Shown in pieces: positions 1 through 7,378 of a DNA stretch of 24,051 bases. How positions within the stretch are numbered: the stretch's first letter is position 1; the number at the start of each line of letters is the position of its first letter. Location: assembly GCA_028817685.1 (NCBI GenBank), contig JAPPPC010000903.1, forward strand, positions 1-24,051, read 5' to 3'. The DNA comes from Rhodospirillaceae bacterium. GTDB lineage: Bacteria; Pseudomonadota; Alphaproteobacteria; UBA8366; GCA-2717185. A program made the translations under genes and the position numbers. Below the pieces are notes generated by a model, which did no database searches, had not been told where the DNA came from, and worked only from the letters and a program-made list of their open reading frames with translations.

Positions 1-400
1 GATCAGCGGCTGGATGATGCCGGCCGCCGCGCCCTGCAGGACCCGGCCGATCACGATCATGTCGAAGCTCTCCGCCGCACCGGCGAACACGCTGCCGACG
101 CTGAACAAAGCCAGGGTCGCCGCGTAGCCGTAGCGCTGACCGAAGACGGAGACGGCCCACGCATTCAGCAACTGACCTGTCGTCATGGCGATGTTGAACG
201 CCGTCGCCATGAGCTGCACTTCCGACTGGCTGACCCCGAACGCGCCGATGCCATCCGGCCCGGCCACATTCACGATGGTACTGGCGATGACCATCGTGAA
301 CGCCGCCAGCATGCCGGTGACGGTCACGTAAATCCGATACTTCGGACCGTAGGTTTTGAACAGCTCGTCGATGGCCGACGCCCACCCCAGACTTTGTCAT
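1..400 (-). CDS. MFS drug/solute exporter, DHA2 (EmrB/QacA) type, N-terminal part, cut by window edge
   Basis: The minus strand codes for about 130 residues of a major facilitator protein that continue past the left edge. The translation includes GMLAAFTMVIASTIVNVA (first membrane helix with the DHA2-type TIVNVA motif), a helix with MATAFNIAMTTGQLLNAW, and the motif RVLQGAAAGIIQPL. These are typical of 14-helix proton-driven exporters in the inner membrane. The start is odd. An ATG at 400 is out of frame by one base with this reading frame, and the true frame has a TGA just upstream and no ATG, GTG or TTG before residue 'YVTV'. Removing one G from the G4 run at 385-388 would join the ATG to the frame and give MTKSGWASAIDELF... 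followed by the YGPKYR segment. So the gene is either frameshifted near its start, affected by a sequence error, or begins at a GTG at 327 or an ATG at 312. It is divergent from the hydroxyacid dehydrogenase gene. Confidence 0.8.
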   Translation of the reverse strand, partial: MTKSGVGVGHRRAVQNLRSEVSDLRDRHRHAGGVHDGHRQYHRECGRAGWHRRVRGQPVGSAAHGDGVQHRHDDRSVAECVGRLRLRSALRLRGDPGFVQRRQRVRRCGGELRHDRDRPGPAGRGGRHHPAAD

Positions 401-415
401 GCGGGCCGAGCCCGC
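401..415 (-). other. Short perfect hairpin just upstream of the MFS ATG
   Basis: GCGGGC-CGA-GCCCGC forms a 6-bp GC-rich stem with a 3-base loop, directly adjacent to the candidate ATG of the exporter gene. It lies between the ATG and a GGAGG at 415-419 on the minus strand. If transcribed it could hide the ribosome binding site. A chance palindrome in GC-rich DNA is also possible. Confidence 0.35.
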
Positions 416-443
416 CTCCGCTCCCCGGCAGTATGAGAAAATT

Positions 444-485
444 TGTCCGGACATTGAAGACAGACAACGGAACGATTCACCGTTG
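444..485. promoter_or_regulatory. Two palindromes in the MFS/dehydrogenase divergent region
   Basis: The 146-base divergent spacer holds a perfect 10-bp palindrome TGTCCGGACA (444-453). It also holds an inverted repeat CAACGG-N9-CCGTTG (465-485). Such symmetric sites between divergent genes often bind dimeric repressors. No regulator gene is adjacent in the window, so the assignment is only a suggestion. Confidence 0.3.
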
Positions 486-546
486 AACCGCGACAGGCGG
501 TCGGCTAGTGCTTGGTAATCCGTTCATTTTCACCGAAAGCCGCGCC

Positions 547-1509
547 ATGAACCTGAAAGAGATCACCGTCCATTTCGCCCATCCCGCCTACCAGCTTGCC
601 GCGGCCTTCGACGCGCGCGGCACCGGAATCGCCAGTTTCCAGACCTGGACGCGGGAAGAAACGCGCGACCGGATCGGCGATGGCGACGTCATGGTCTGCA
701 CCGGTTTCTGGGACAACGCGCTGCTGCCGCAGGCGGAAAAACTGAAATTCATCCAGGTCTGCGGCGCCGGCTACGACGCGTTCGACCTGGACGCGATCGG
801 CGCCAAAGGGATCCGTCTGTCCAATTCCAGCGGCTGCAACGTGAACGCAGTCAGTGATCACGCCATGGCGCTGCTGCTGTCCCTGACTCGGCAAATCCAC
901 ACCGGGCGCGACAATCAGCACAAGCCGCAATGGCGCGGCATGATCTCCGACCTGACGCAGCGCGAGGACGAACTGCCGGGCAAGACCATGCTGATCTTCG
1001 GGTTGGGGAAGATCGGCGGCCGGCTCGCCCGCCTGGCCAAGGCCTTCGACATGACGGTTATCGGCCTGAAGCGCGACACGTCATCGCCGGTCGACCATGT
1101 TGACGAGCTGCATCCCTCCGCCTCGCTGATGGAGCACCTGCCGCGCGCCGACGTTACGGTCTTGACCTGCCCCTTAACCGAGGAAACCCGTAACGTCATC
1201 GACGGCGCGGCCTTCGGCGCGATGAAGGGATCGTCCTATCTGGTGAACGTGGCGCGCGGCGGCTGCGTCGACCAGGACGCGCTGATCGATGCCATGCGCA
1301 ACAACGCGATCGCGGGCGCCGGCATCGACGTCACGGTCGAGGAACCTCTGGCCGAGGACTCGCCGCTCTGGGGCATGGAGAACGTCATGCTCACCCCGCA
1401 TACCGGCGGCGAGACCCGCAAATATGAGGAGAACGTCGTCGACTACCTGATCGAGAACCTGAACCGGCTCTCCCGCGGCGAGAAAGCGCTGTTCAACCAG
1501 GTGATCTAA
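547..1509 (+). CDS. D-isomer-specific 2-hydroxyacid dehydrogenase family protein
   Basis: The protein (320 aa) is an NAD(P)-dependent oxidoreductase interconverting a 2-hydroxy acid and a 2-keto acid, expected in the cytoplasm. The Rossmann motif GLGKIGG is at residues 152-158. The catalytic residues of the family are all visible: Arg237 in NVARGG, Glu266 in DVTVEEPL and His285 in TPHTGG. The length matches the usual 310-330 aa. I chose the ATG at 547; a GTG at 508 would add 13 residues that do not look like part of the fold, and neither start has a strong ribosome binding site. The stop overlaps the stop of the convergent ThDP beta subunit by 4 bases. Because it sits next to a sulfopyruvate-decarboxylase-like pair, an (S)-sulfolactate-dehydrogenase-like role is one possibility, but glyoxylate/hydroxypyruvate reductase is equally compatible with the sequence. 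Confidence 0.93.
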   Translation: MNLKEITVHFAHPAYQLAAAFDARGTGIASFQTWTREETRDRIGDGDVMVCTGFWDNALLPQAEKLKFIQVCGAGYDAFDLDAIGAKGIRLSNSSGCNVNAVSDHAMALLLSLTRQIHTGRDNQHKPQWRGMISDLTQREDELPGKTMLIFGLGKIGGRLARLAKAFDMTVIGLKRDTSSPVDHVDELHPSASLMEHLPRADVTVLTCPLTEETRNVIDGAAFGAMKGSSYLVNVARGGCVDQDALIDAMRNNAIAGAGIDVTVEEPLAEDSPLWGMENVMLTPHTGGETRKYEENVVDYLIENLNRLSRGEKALFNQVI

Positions 1510-2090
1510 CCGTTACCCAAAAACGCGTTGCGGAAGCGGTGGCGGCAGGCGGCCGGGTCCATATTGCGCTTGTAGGCGGAGGGCGCGCCGTCTGTCACCC
1601 GCACGTTGAGAAATCGCGGCCCGGTCCCGGAGGCCAGGAAAGCGACACCGTCCTTGATGCGGCCCGGATCGGTGATCGTCATGGTCGCGGCGATGCCAGC
1701 GCCCTTGGCCATCGTCTCCAGGTCGGTCGACTTGCCGGTGTGGCCGGACTGGCCGCCCGTTTCGCCATGTTGGGCATTGTCGATGCACACGATGGACAGG
1801 TTGGCCGGCGCCATCGAGGCGACCGTCACCAACGACCCGATTCCCATCAGCAGCTCGCCATCGCCGGTCACCACCACAACCTTTCGGTCAGGCGCATTCA
1901 ACGCGACGCCGAGGCCCATGGGCACGGCCGCACCCATCGTGCCGGCCATGGTGTAGAGATTGTCGCCATCGTCGGTCAGCGCGGAGGTGTCCTTCGCCGC
2001 ACCGGCCAGGCCGCTGACAAAGAGGTAGTCGTCGGGGTTTTCGAACAGTTGCGGCAGCAGCTCGCGGCGGTCGATTGTCGCTTCACTCAT
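1506..2090 (-). CDS. ThDP-binding decarboxylase, beta subunit (ComE-like)
   Basis: This 194-aa protein is the ThDP-binding (PP) half of a split thiamin-diphosphate enzyme. The ThDP/Mg motif starts with GDGE at residues 76-79 and ends near Asn105 (VCIDNAQ), followed by HGETGGQSGHT, a segment typical of the sulfopyruvate/phosphonopyruvate decarboxylase branch. The ATG at 2090 is supported by a GGAGGA about 7 bases upstream; a longer reading frame further upstream is not meaningful because it overlaps the alpha gene. It follows the alpha gene with a 17-base gap, so the two are very likely co-transcribed and form one heteromeric enzyme. The reaction is expected to be decarboxylation of a 2-keto acid. 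The substrate is unknown: sulfopyruvate is the family precedent, but bacterial relatives beside hyuAB genes are uncharacterised as far as I know. Confidence 0.9.
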   Translation of the reverse strand: MSEATIDRRELLPQLFENPDDYLFVSGLAGAAKDTSALTDDGDNLYTMAGTMGAAVPMGLGVALNAPDRKVVVVTGDGELLMGIGSLVTVASMAPANLSIVCIDNAQHGETGGQSGHTGKSTDLETMAKGAGIAATMTITDPGRIKDGVAFLASGTGPRFLNVRVTDGAPSAYKRNMDPAACRHRFRNAFLGNG

Positions 2091-2107
2091 ATCATGTCCT
2101 CCGGAGC

Positions 2108-2632
2108 CTAAAACGCTTTCGCGCCGAGAAATTTCTGCGTCAGGATGATCGCCGCAGACTGGGCACCCGGGCCCGTGGCGTGCAGCGCAGCCGTGGTCGC
2201 CTTCTCGAGATCTTCCGGCGTTTCGACCTTGAAGGTCAGTACGCCCATGGCCTCGAAAATCGCATCGACCGCCTGACCCATCGGATACTGCCAGGGATTC
2301 TGCTCGCCATAATCGCCGCGCATCGACAGCATCATCAGCAAGGGAAACTTGCCACCATTGACCAGCGACAGATAGTTGACGCAGTTGCCGAGTCCGCTCG
2401 ACTGCATGCACAGCACGGCACGTTTGCCCACCAGATCGGCGCCGGCGCAAATCGCCAGCCCCTCTTCTTCGGTGGTCAGCAGGACAGTGCGCGCTTCATT
2501 GCTGGCGTCGGCACACTCGATGAGCCGTTTGTTGCCCGCATCTGGAACATAGGCGAACAGATCGACACCGCTGTCCGCCATCAAGCGGAACATGGTCGCC
2601 GGCCAGTCTTCGCCGGCGGATGATTGCGTCAT
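2108..2632 (-). CDS. ThDP-binding decarboxylase, alpha subunit (ComD-like)
   Basis: This 174-aa protein is the pyrimidine-binding (PYR) half of the split ThDP enzyme. The cofactor-activating glutamate lies in TTEEEGLAICAGA (residues 53-65), followed by LCMQSSGLGNCVNYLSL, which is characteristic of ComD-type sulfopyruvate decarboxylase alpha subunits. QNPWQYPMGQA follows at 111-121. The start at 2632 is chosen because a GGGAGGG lies about 7 bases upstream; a TTG at 2647 lies upstream of that site and is unlikely to be used. The length fits the family (about 170 aa). It is the first gene of the alpha-beta pair and is divergent from hyuB with a 160-base spacer. Confidence 0.9.
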   Translation of the reverse strand: MTQSSAGEDWPATMFRLMADSGVDLFAYVPDAGNKRLIECADASNEARTVLLTTEEEGLAICAGADLVGKRAVLCMQSSGLGNCVNYLSLVNGGKFPLLMMLSMRGDYGEQNPWQYPMGQAVDAIFEAMGVLTFKVETPEDLEKATTAALHATGPGAQSAAIILTQKFLGAKAF

Positions 2633-2661
2633 GGAGAACCCTCCCAATTTTGGAAGGCCGC

Positions 2662-2667
2662 GTTATA
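2662..2667 (-). promoter_or_regulatory. Candidate -10 element for the ThDP alpha-beta operon
   Basis: On the minus strand TATAAC matches the sigma-70 -10 consensus at 5 of 6 bases and lies about 30 bases before the alpha start, upstream of its ribosome binding site. The hexamer 17 bases further upstream (TTTCGT) is a poor -35 match, so this is tentative. Confidence 0.3.
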
Positions 2668-2726
2668 TCAGACTGGGCGTTCGGACGAAACTGCGGGTTG
2701 AACGGTACGCCCAAATCTTCGGCTTT

Positions 2727-2753
2727 TTGACCTCATAGCAAGCTGAATATAGT
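2727..2753 (+). promoter_or_regulatory. Candidate promoter for hyuB-hyuA
   Basis: TTGACC (2727-2732) and TATAGT (2748-2753) each match the sigma-70 consensus at 5 of 6 bases. The spacer is only 15 bases, shorter than the optimum. The position, about 40 bases before the hyuB GTG with an AAGG-type ribosome binding site between, is suitable. Confidence 0.4.
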
Positions 2754-2792
2754 CTCCGGCTCTTCTTCGACCACTCCCCGCAAGGTGCTGCC

Positions 2793-4442
2793 GTGTCCGA
2801 CGAATTCGATCCCGTCACCCTCGAGATATTCTGGAGCCGCCTGATCTCCATCGCAGACGAATCCGCAGCCGCGTTGCTGCGGACCTCCTTTTCCACCATC
2901 GTGCGCGAATCGAACGATTTCGGCACCGTGTTGATGGACGCCAATGGGGACTCCCTGTCGGAAAACACCGGCGGCATCCCTTCTTTTTCCGGTATCCTGC
3001 CGCGCACCTTGAAGCATTTCCTGGAACGCTTCCCGAAGGAAACCTGGAAGCCCGGCGACTGCGTCATTACCAACGATCCCTGGCTGGCGACGGGCCACCT
3101 GCCGGACATCCCCATGGCGATGCCGATCTTCCACGGCGGAAGTCTGGTGGGCTTTTCTGGCTCCATCGCGCACTCGCCCGACATCGGCGGCTCGCTCTGG
3201 TCGGCGGACTGCCGCGAGCTGTTCGAGGAAGGGCTGCGCATCCCGCCGACCAAATTCCTGATCGAGGGCGAACCGAACGAATTGCTGCACGAGATGATCC
3301 TGAGCAATGTCCGGCTGCCGGACCAGGTGCTGGGCGACCTAAACGCCCAGGTCACCGCAAACCAGGTCTGTGGGCGGCGGCTAAATGAATTCCTAGATGA
3401 TGCGGAACTGCCGGACCTCTCGCGTCTGTCGAGCACATTGCAGCAACGCGCCGAGTCGGCAATGCGCAAGGCGATCGAGGAAGTTCCAGACGGCGTCTAT
3501 CACGCCACCCTGGACGCGGACGGATTCGACGAAGCGGAAACCCATCTGGAATGCACCATTACGGTCAAGGGAACCGACCTGACCATCGACTATGACGGTA
3601 CCTCGCCGCAGATCGACCGCGGTCTGAACACGGTGATGAATTACACCTACGCCTACTCCGCCTATCCGGTGAAATGCGCGCTCGACCCGAACACGCCGCG
3701 CAACGAGGGCTCGTATCGGCCGATCGAGGTTAAGGCGCCGGAAGGCTGCATCCTCAACCCGCGCTATCCCGCACCCTGCAACGCGCGCCAGCTCACCGGG
3801 CATTTGCTGTCGGGCGTCATCTATCGCGCCCTCTCCGAAGCCATCCCGGATCGCATTCTGGCCGACAGCGGCAGTGCGCCGTCGATGCGCGCCGTGTTCA
3901 GCGGTCTCGATCCGCAGGGCAACCGGTTTTCGCAGATCTTGTTCGCCAGCGGTGGCATGGGCGCGAGCGCAGTCAAGGACGGGCTGCCGACAACAGCCTT
4001 CCCGACAAATTCCGGCGCGGGCAGCATCGAAGCCTTCGAGAGCATCTCGCCGCTGGTTGTCTGGAAGAAAGAGTTGCGCGTCGATTCCGGCGGCGCCGGC
4101 GAATTCCGCGGCGGGCTGGGACAAGAATGCGAAATCGAGATCCGCGCCGCCGAGCCGCTGCAGCTCTCCCTGCTGTCGGACCGCTGGCGCCATCCGGCCA
4201 TCGGCGTACAAGGCGGTGCCGACGGGGCAACAAGTCGCATCAGTTTCAGCGACGGCACGGTGCCGCATCAAAAGTCGCGTACGACAATTGCACCGGGTTT
4301 GCGGCTGCACATGCGCTATGCCGGCGGCGGCGGATATGGCGACCCGAAGGACCGTGATCCAGCGCTTGTCCGCGACGACATCAAGAACGGCTATATCAGC
4401 GCCGAAGCGGCGGCACGGGATTATGGGGTCACCGATGAATAA
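2793..4442 (+). CDS. hyuB: Hydantoinase B/oxoprolinase family protein (HyuB)
   Basis: The 549-aa protein belongs to the N-methylhydantoinase B / 5-oxoprolinase C-terminal family, which with HyuA forms an ATP-dependent amidohydrolase or carboxylase-like complex acting on cyclic imides or related carbonyl compounds. Family signatures are DPVTLEIFWSRL at the N terminus, ITNDPWLATGHLPDIP (around residue 94), HSPDIGG, and the C-terminal RYAGGGGYGDP. The start is a GTG at 2793 with an AAGGTG ribosome binding site; the length is usual. Its last 8 bases overlap the hyuA start, so translation of the pair is likely coupled. The substrate is unknown. Family members include methylhydantoinases, oxoprolinases and acetone/acetophenone carboxylase subunits, and sequence inspection does not separate these. 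Confidence 0.93.
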   Translation: MSDEFDPVTLEIFWSRLISIADESAAALLRTSFSTIVRESNDFGTVLMDANGDSLSENTGGIPSFSGILPRTLKHFLERFPKETWKPGDCVITNDPWLATGHLPDIPMAMPIFHGGSLVGFSGSIAHSPDIGGSLWSADCRELFEEGLRIPPTKFLIEGEPNELLHEMILSNVRLPDQVLGDLNAQVTANQVCGRRLNEFLDDAELPDLSRLSSTLQQRAESAMRKAIEEVPDGVYHATLDADGFDEAETHLECTITVKGTDLTIDYDGTSPQIDRGLNTVMNYTYAYSAYPVKCALDPNTPRNEGSYRPIEVKAPEGCILNPRYPAPCNARQLTGHLLSGVIYRALSEAIPDRILADSGSAPSMRAVFSGLDPQGNRFSQILFASGGMGASAVKDGLPTTAFPTNSGAGSIEAFESISPLVVWKKELRVDSGGAGEFRGGLGQECEIEIRAAEPLQLSLLSDRWRHPAIGVQGGADGATSRISFSDGTVPHQKSRTTIAPGLRLHMRYAGGGGYGDPKDRDPALVRDDIKNGYISAEAAARDYGVTDE

Positions 4443-6519
4443 GCGAATTCGTATCGGCGTCGATGTCGGCGGCACTTTCACCGATTTCGTTTTGGTCGAC
4501 GAGGAACGGGATCAAATCTTCACTGGTAAACGGCTGACCACGCCGCACGACCCCAGCGCCGCGATCCTGGACGGCACGGCGCGCCTGTTGACCGAAGCGG
4601 GGACGGAGGCCGAGGCGGTGCACAGCGTCGTGCACGGTACCACCTTGGTGACCAACACGATCATCGAACGCACCGGCGCAAAGGTCGGTCTGATCACGAC
4701 ACGCGGGTCGCGCGACGCCCTCGAGATGGGCAAGGAAACGCGTTACGACCTATACGACCTGTTCCTCGAATCACCACCCACACTGGTGCCGCGGCACCTG
4801 CGGCGCGAAGTGGCGGAACGGATGTCGGCCGATGGCGAGATCCTTCTGGACTTCGACGCGGACGCATTCCGCGCTACGGCGCGCGACCTGATCGACACCG
4901 AGCAGGTCGAAGCGATCGCGGTCTGCTTCATGCACGCCTACCGTAACCCAGACCATGAGCGTCAAGCGAAGGCGATTTTGACCGAAGAGTTCGGCGCCAC
5001 GCCCTTTACCATTTCCTCCGATGTCGCGCCGGAAATTCGCGAATTCGAGCGCACCAGCACGGCCTGCGCCAACGCCTATGTGCAACCGCGCATGCAACAG
5101 TACCTGACCCGTCTGGAGAAAGAGCTGCAGGCGGCAGGCCATTCCGGCGCGCTCTATGTGATGCTGTCCGGCGGCGGGATCACGACCGTGCAGTCCGCCC
5201 GCGACTACCCGATCCGCCTGATCGAATCCGGCCCTGCGGCCGGTGCGATGGCGGCATCCTACTACAGCAGCCTGACCGGTGCGGAGAACCTCATCTCCTT
5301 CGATATGGGCGGCACCACGGCGAAGATGTGCCTGATCGATGGCGGTCAGCCGGACCGCAAACACGATTTCGAGGCCGGGCGTGTGCGGCGGTTCCAGAAG
5401 GGTTCCGGCCTGCCGCTCAAGGTCTCGGTCGTCGACATGATCGAGATCGGCGCCGGCGGCGGCAGTCTGGCGAATGTCGATGCGATGGGGCTGCTGAAGG
5501 TCGGACCGCGCAGCGCCGGTTCCGACCCGGGCCCGGTCTGCTATGGGCTCGGCGGCCAGGATCCGGCGGTAACCGACGCGGACCTATATCTCGGCTATCT
5601 CAACCCGGACTACTTCCTCGGCGGCGAAATGACCCTCGACATGGCGACCGTCGAAACGGCGTTGGCAGAAAAAGTGGCCAACCCGCTCGGCCTGTCGGTG
5701 CTCGACGCGGCGATTGGCATCCACAACGTCGTCAACGAGAACATGGCGGCGGCGACCCGCATGCATCTGGCGGAAAAAGGCCGCGACCCGCGGCGCTACC
5801 AGATGATCGCCTTCGGTGGTGCGGGTCCGGTACACGCCTATCGGCTGGCGCAACTGCTCAAGTTGGATCGGTTGATCGTTCCGCTGAGCGCCGGCGTCAC
5901 CTCGGCACTCGGATTCCTCGTTGCCGCACCGGCAATCGATTTCGTGCGCAGCTACGTCTCCCGGCTCGAGAACCTAGATTGGGATCACCTGAACGGCCTG
6001 TTCGCGGAGATGGAGGAAGAAGCGCGTGCAATGCTCACCGATGCGGGTGCACGGCCGGACGAGATCACGATGACGCGCAGCGCCGACATGCGCCATATCG
6101 GCCAGGGATTTGAGATTTCCGTGCCGATCCCCGGCGGGTCCCTTGGCGGGGACTCGCTCGAATCAGTCCGGGAGTCTTTCTTCGATTCCTATCATGCGCT
6201 GTTCGAACGCACCGTCCGCGACGTGCCCATCGAGGCGATGAGCTGGCGGCTAGCGGCATCAGCGCCCGTCCCCAACATCACACTCGACTTCAGCGGTCAG
6301 ACCGCGGGCGCCGAGGAAAAGCTGAAAGGCAGCCGGTCAATCTATTTCCCGGAAACCGGTTTCACCGATTGCGCCGTCTACGACCGTTATGCTCTGCGTC
6401 CAGGCGACGCGTTGGAAGGGCCGGCGGTGATAGAAGAGCGGGAATCGACAACGGTCATTGGTCCCGGCGGCAAGGTGTCCGTCGACCAGTATCTCAGCTT
6501 GATCTGCGATTTGCCTTAA
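4435..6519 (+). CDS. hyuA: Hydantoinase A/oxoprolinase family protein (HyuA)
   Basis: The 694-aa protein is the ATP-binding partner of HyuB. The N terminus has the actin-like phosphate-binding motif IGVDVGGTFTDFVLVD (residues 7-22). A second one, SFDMGGTTAK, starts near residue 286, followed by GAGGGSLA and RSAGSDPGP. The C terminus (ALEGPAVIEERESTT) is also typical. The length (680-700 aa) is normal. The ATG at 4435 lies inside the end of hyuB (ATGAATAA); a longer upstream frame would merely be the hyuB sequence read out of frame. The stop overlaps by 4 bases with the stop of the convergent FNT channel gene. The HyuA-HyuB complex is expected in the cytoplasm, and its ring-opened product could feed the neighbouring dehydrogenase and decarboxylase (inference). 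Confidence 0.93.
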   Translation: MNKRIRIGVDVGGTFTDFVLVDEERDQIFTGKRLTTPHDPSAAILDGTARLLTEAGTEAEAVHSVVHGTTLVTNTIIERTGAKVGLITTRGSRDALEMGKETRYDLYDLFLESPPTLVPRHLRREVAERMSADGEILLDFDADAFRATARDLIDTEQVEAIAVCFMHAYRNPDHERQAKAILTEEFGATPFTISSDVAPEIREFERTSTACANAYVQPRMQQYLTRLEKELQAAGHSGALYVMLSGGGITTVQSARDYPIRLIESGPAAGAMAASYYSSLTGAENLISFDMGGTTAKMCLIDGGQPDRKHDFEAGRVRRFQKGSGLPLKVSVVDMIEIGAGGGSLANVDAMGLLKVGPRSAGSDPGPVCYGLGGQDPAVTDADLYLGYLNPDYFLGGEMTLDMATVETALAEKVANPLGLSVLDAAIGIHNVVNENMAAATRMHLAEKGRDPRRYQMIAFGGAGPVHAYRLAQLLKLDRLIVPLSAGVTSALGFLVAAPAIDFVRSYVSRLENLDWDHLNGLFAEMEEEARAMLTDAGARPDEITMTRSADMRHIGQGFEISVPIPGGSLGGDSLESVRESFFDSYHALFERTVRDVPIEAMSWRLAASAPVPNITLDFSGQTAGAEEKLKGSRSIYFPETGFTDCAVYDRYALRPGDALEGPAVIEERESTTVIGPGGKVSVDQYLSLICDLP

Positions 6520-7307
6520 CCGTCCTTGCGCAGATAGGCGATCCAGTAGACCAACGCGACGCGGGCGCTGCCGCCGAGGGTGACCGGCACGAGGTTGCCG
6601 ACGGTTGCCGCCAATGTCACGCCCTCCGCACCGGCAAAGGCGCCTGCCGGTATTAAATACATGTTGGCGACCGAATGTTCGAAACCGAGCGCCACGAACG
6701 CGGTTATCGGAAACAGGATGGCGAGAATCTTTCCGCTTACCGAATGCGCAGCAACGCACAGCCAGACCGCCAGACAAACAAGCGTGTTGCAGAGCATGCC
6801 ACGCAGAAACGCCTCACCGAACGGCAACGCCACCTTCGCCGACGCGATACCGCGGGCCGTCGCGGCGACCATCCCTTCACCGGCGTCCAGCACGCCCGAC
6901 CCATGGACCAGGACTGCCGTCGCGACAGCGCCCACTAAATTGCCGAGATAGACCAGTCCCCAATTGCGCAGCAGGCGCCCCATCCCGATACGACGGCTTG
7001 CCCAGGCCATGACGATCAGATTGTTGCCGGTGAACAGCTCCGCCCCGGCGACGACGACCAGAACCAGGCCTAGCGAGAATGCCATCCCGCCAATCAACCG
7101 CGTCGGTCCGAAGCCCAATCCCGTTTCCGTTACGGCAACGGTGTAGAACATGCCCCCAAAGGCGATGAACGCCCCGGCCAGGACCGCCAACACAAGGGTT
7201 TTAGCAATCGGCAGCGAAGCTTTCGCGACGCCGATATTCTCGACGATCGCGGCGACCTGCGCGGGGGCATAGGCATCGATCGAATTTTCGGAAGAACCAT
7301 TTGGCAT
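6516..7307 (-). CDS. Formate/nitrite transporter (FNT) family channel
   Basis: The 263-aa protein is an inner-membrane pentameric anion channel of the FocA/NirC/HcaT type that moves small monovalent anions such as formate, nitrite or short monocarboxylates. The family motif AGAELFTGNN is at residues 87-96. The central pore histidine is His211 in GFEHSVANMYLIPAG, and a conserved lysine (K158) precedes LPFGEAFLRGMLCNTLVCLAVW. Six hydrophobic segments are evident. The ATG at 7307 has AAGGGAG about 10 bases upstream. It is convergent with hyuA (4-base stop overlap) and divergent from the serine hydrolase gene. No nitrite reductase or formate enzyme lies nearby, so a role in moving an organic acid made or used by this cluster is a reasonable guess. 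Confidence 0.92.
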   Translation of the reverse strand: MPNGSSENSIDAYAPAQVAAIVENIGVAKASLPIAKTLVLAVLAGAFIAFGGMFYTVAVTETGLGFGPTRLIGGMAFSLGLVLVVVAGAELFTGNNLIVMAWASRRIGMGRLLRNWGLVYLGNLVGAVATAVLVHGSGVLDAGEGMVAATARGIASAKVALPFGEAFLRGMLCNTLVCLAVWLCVAAHSVSGKILAILFPITAFVALGFEHSVANMYLIPAGAFAGAEGVTLAATVGNLVPVTLGGSARVALVYWIAYLRKDG

Positions 7308-7378
7308 AGCGGCACGACTCCCTTATGCAACCATTCTCGTCTACGATGGCGCCGCCTACCTTGACAGGGATCAATGAC

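Noticed and set aside
3393..4481. Long open frame (362 codons) on the minus strand
   Set aside because: It is antisense to hyuB and has shadow-like composition without domains or a ribosome binding site.
7361..7366. Perfect TTGACA as a -35 element for the serine hydrolase gene
   Set aside because: It is only 12 bases before the ATG and overlaps the ribosome binding site, so it cannot drive this gene from its chosen start.
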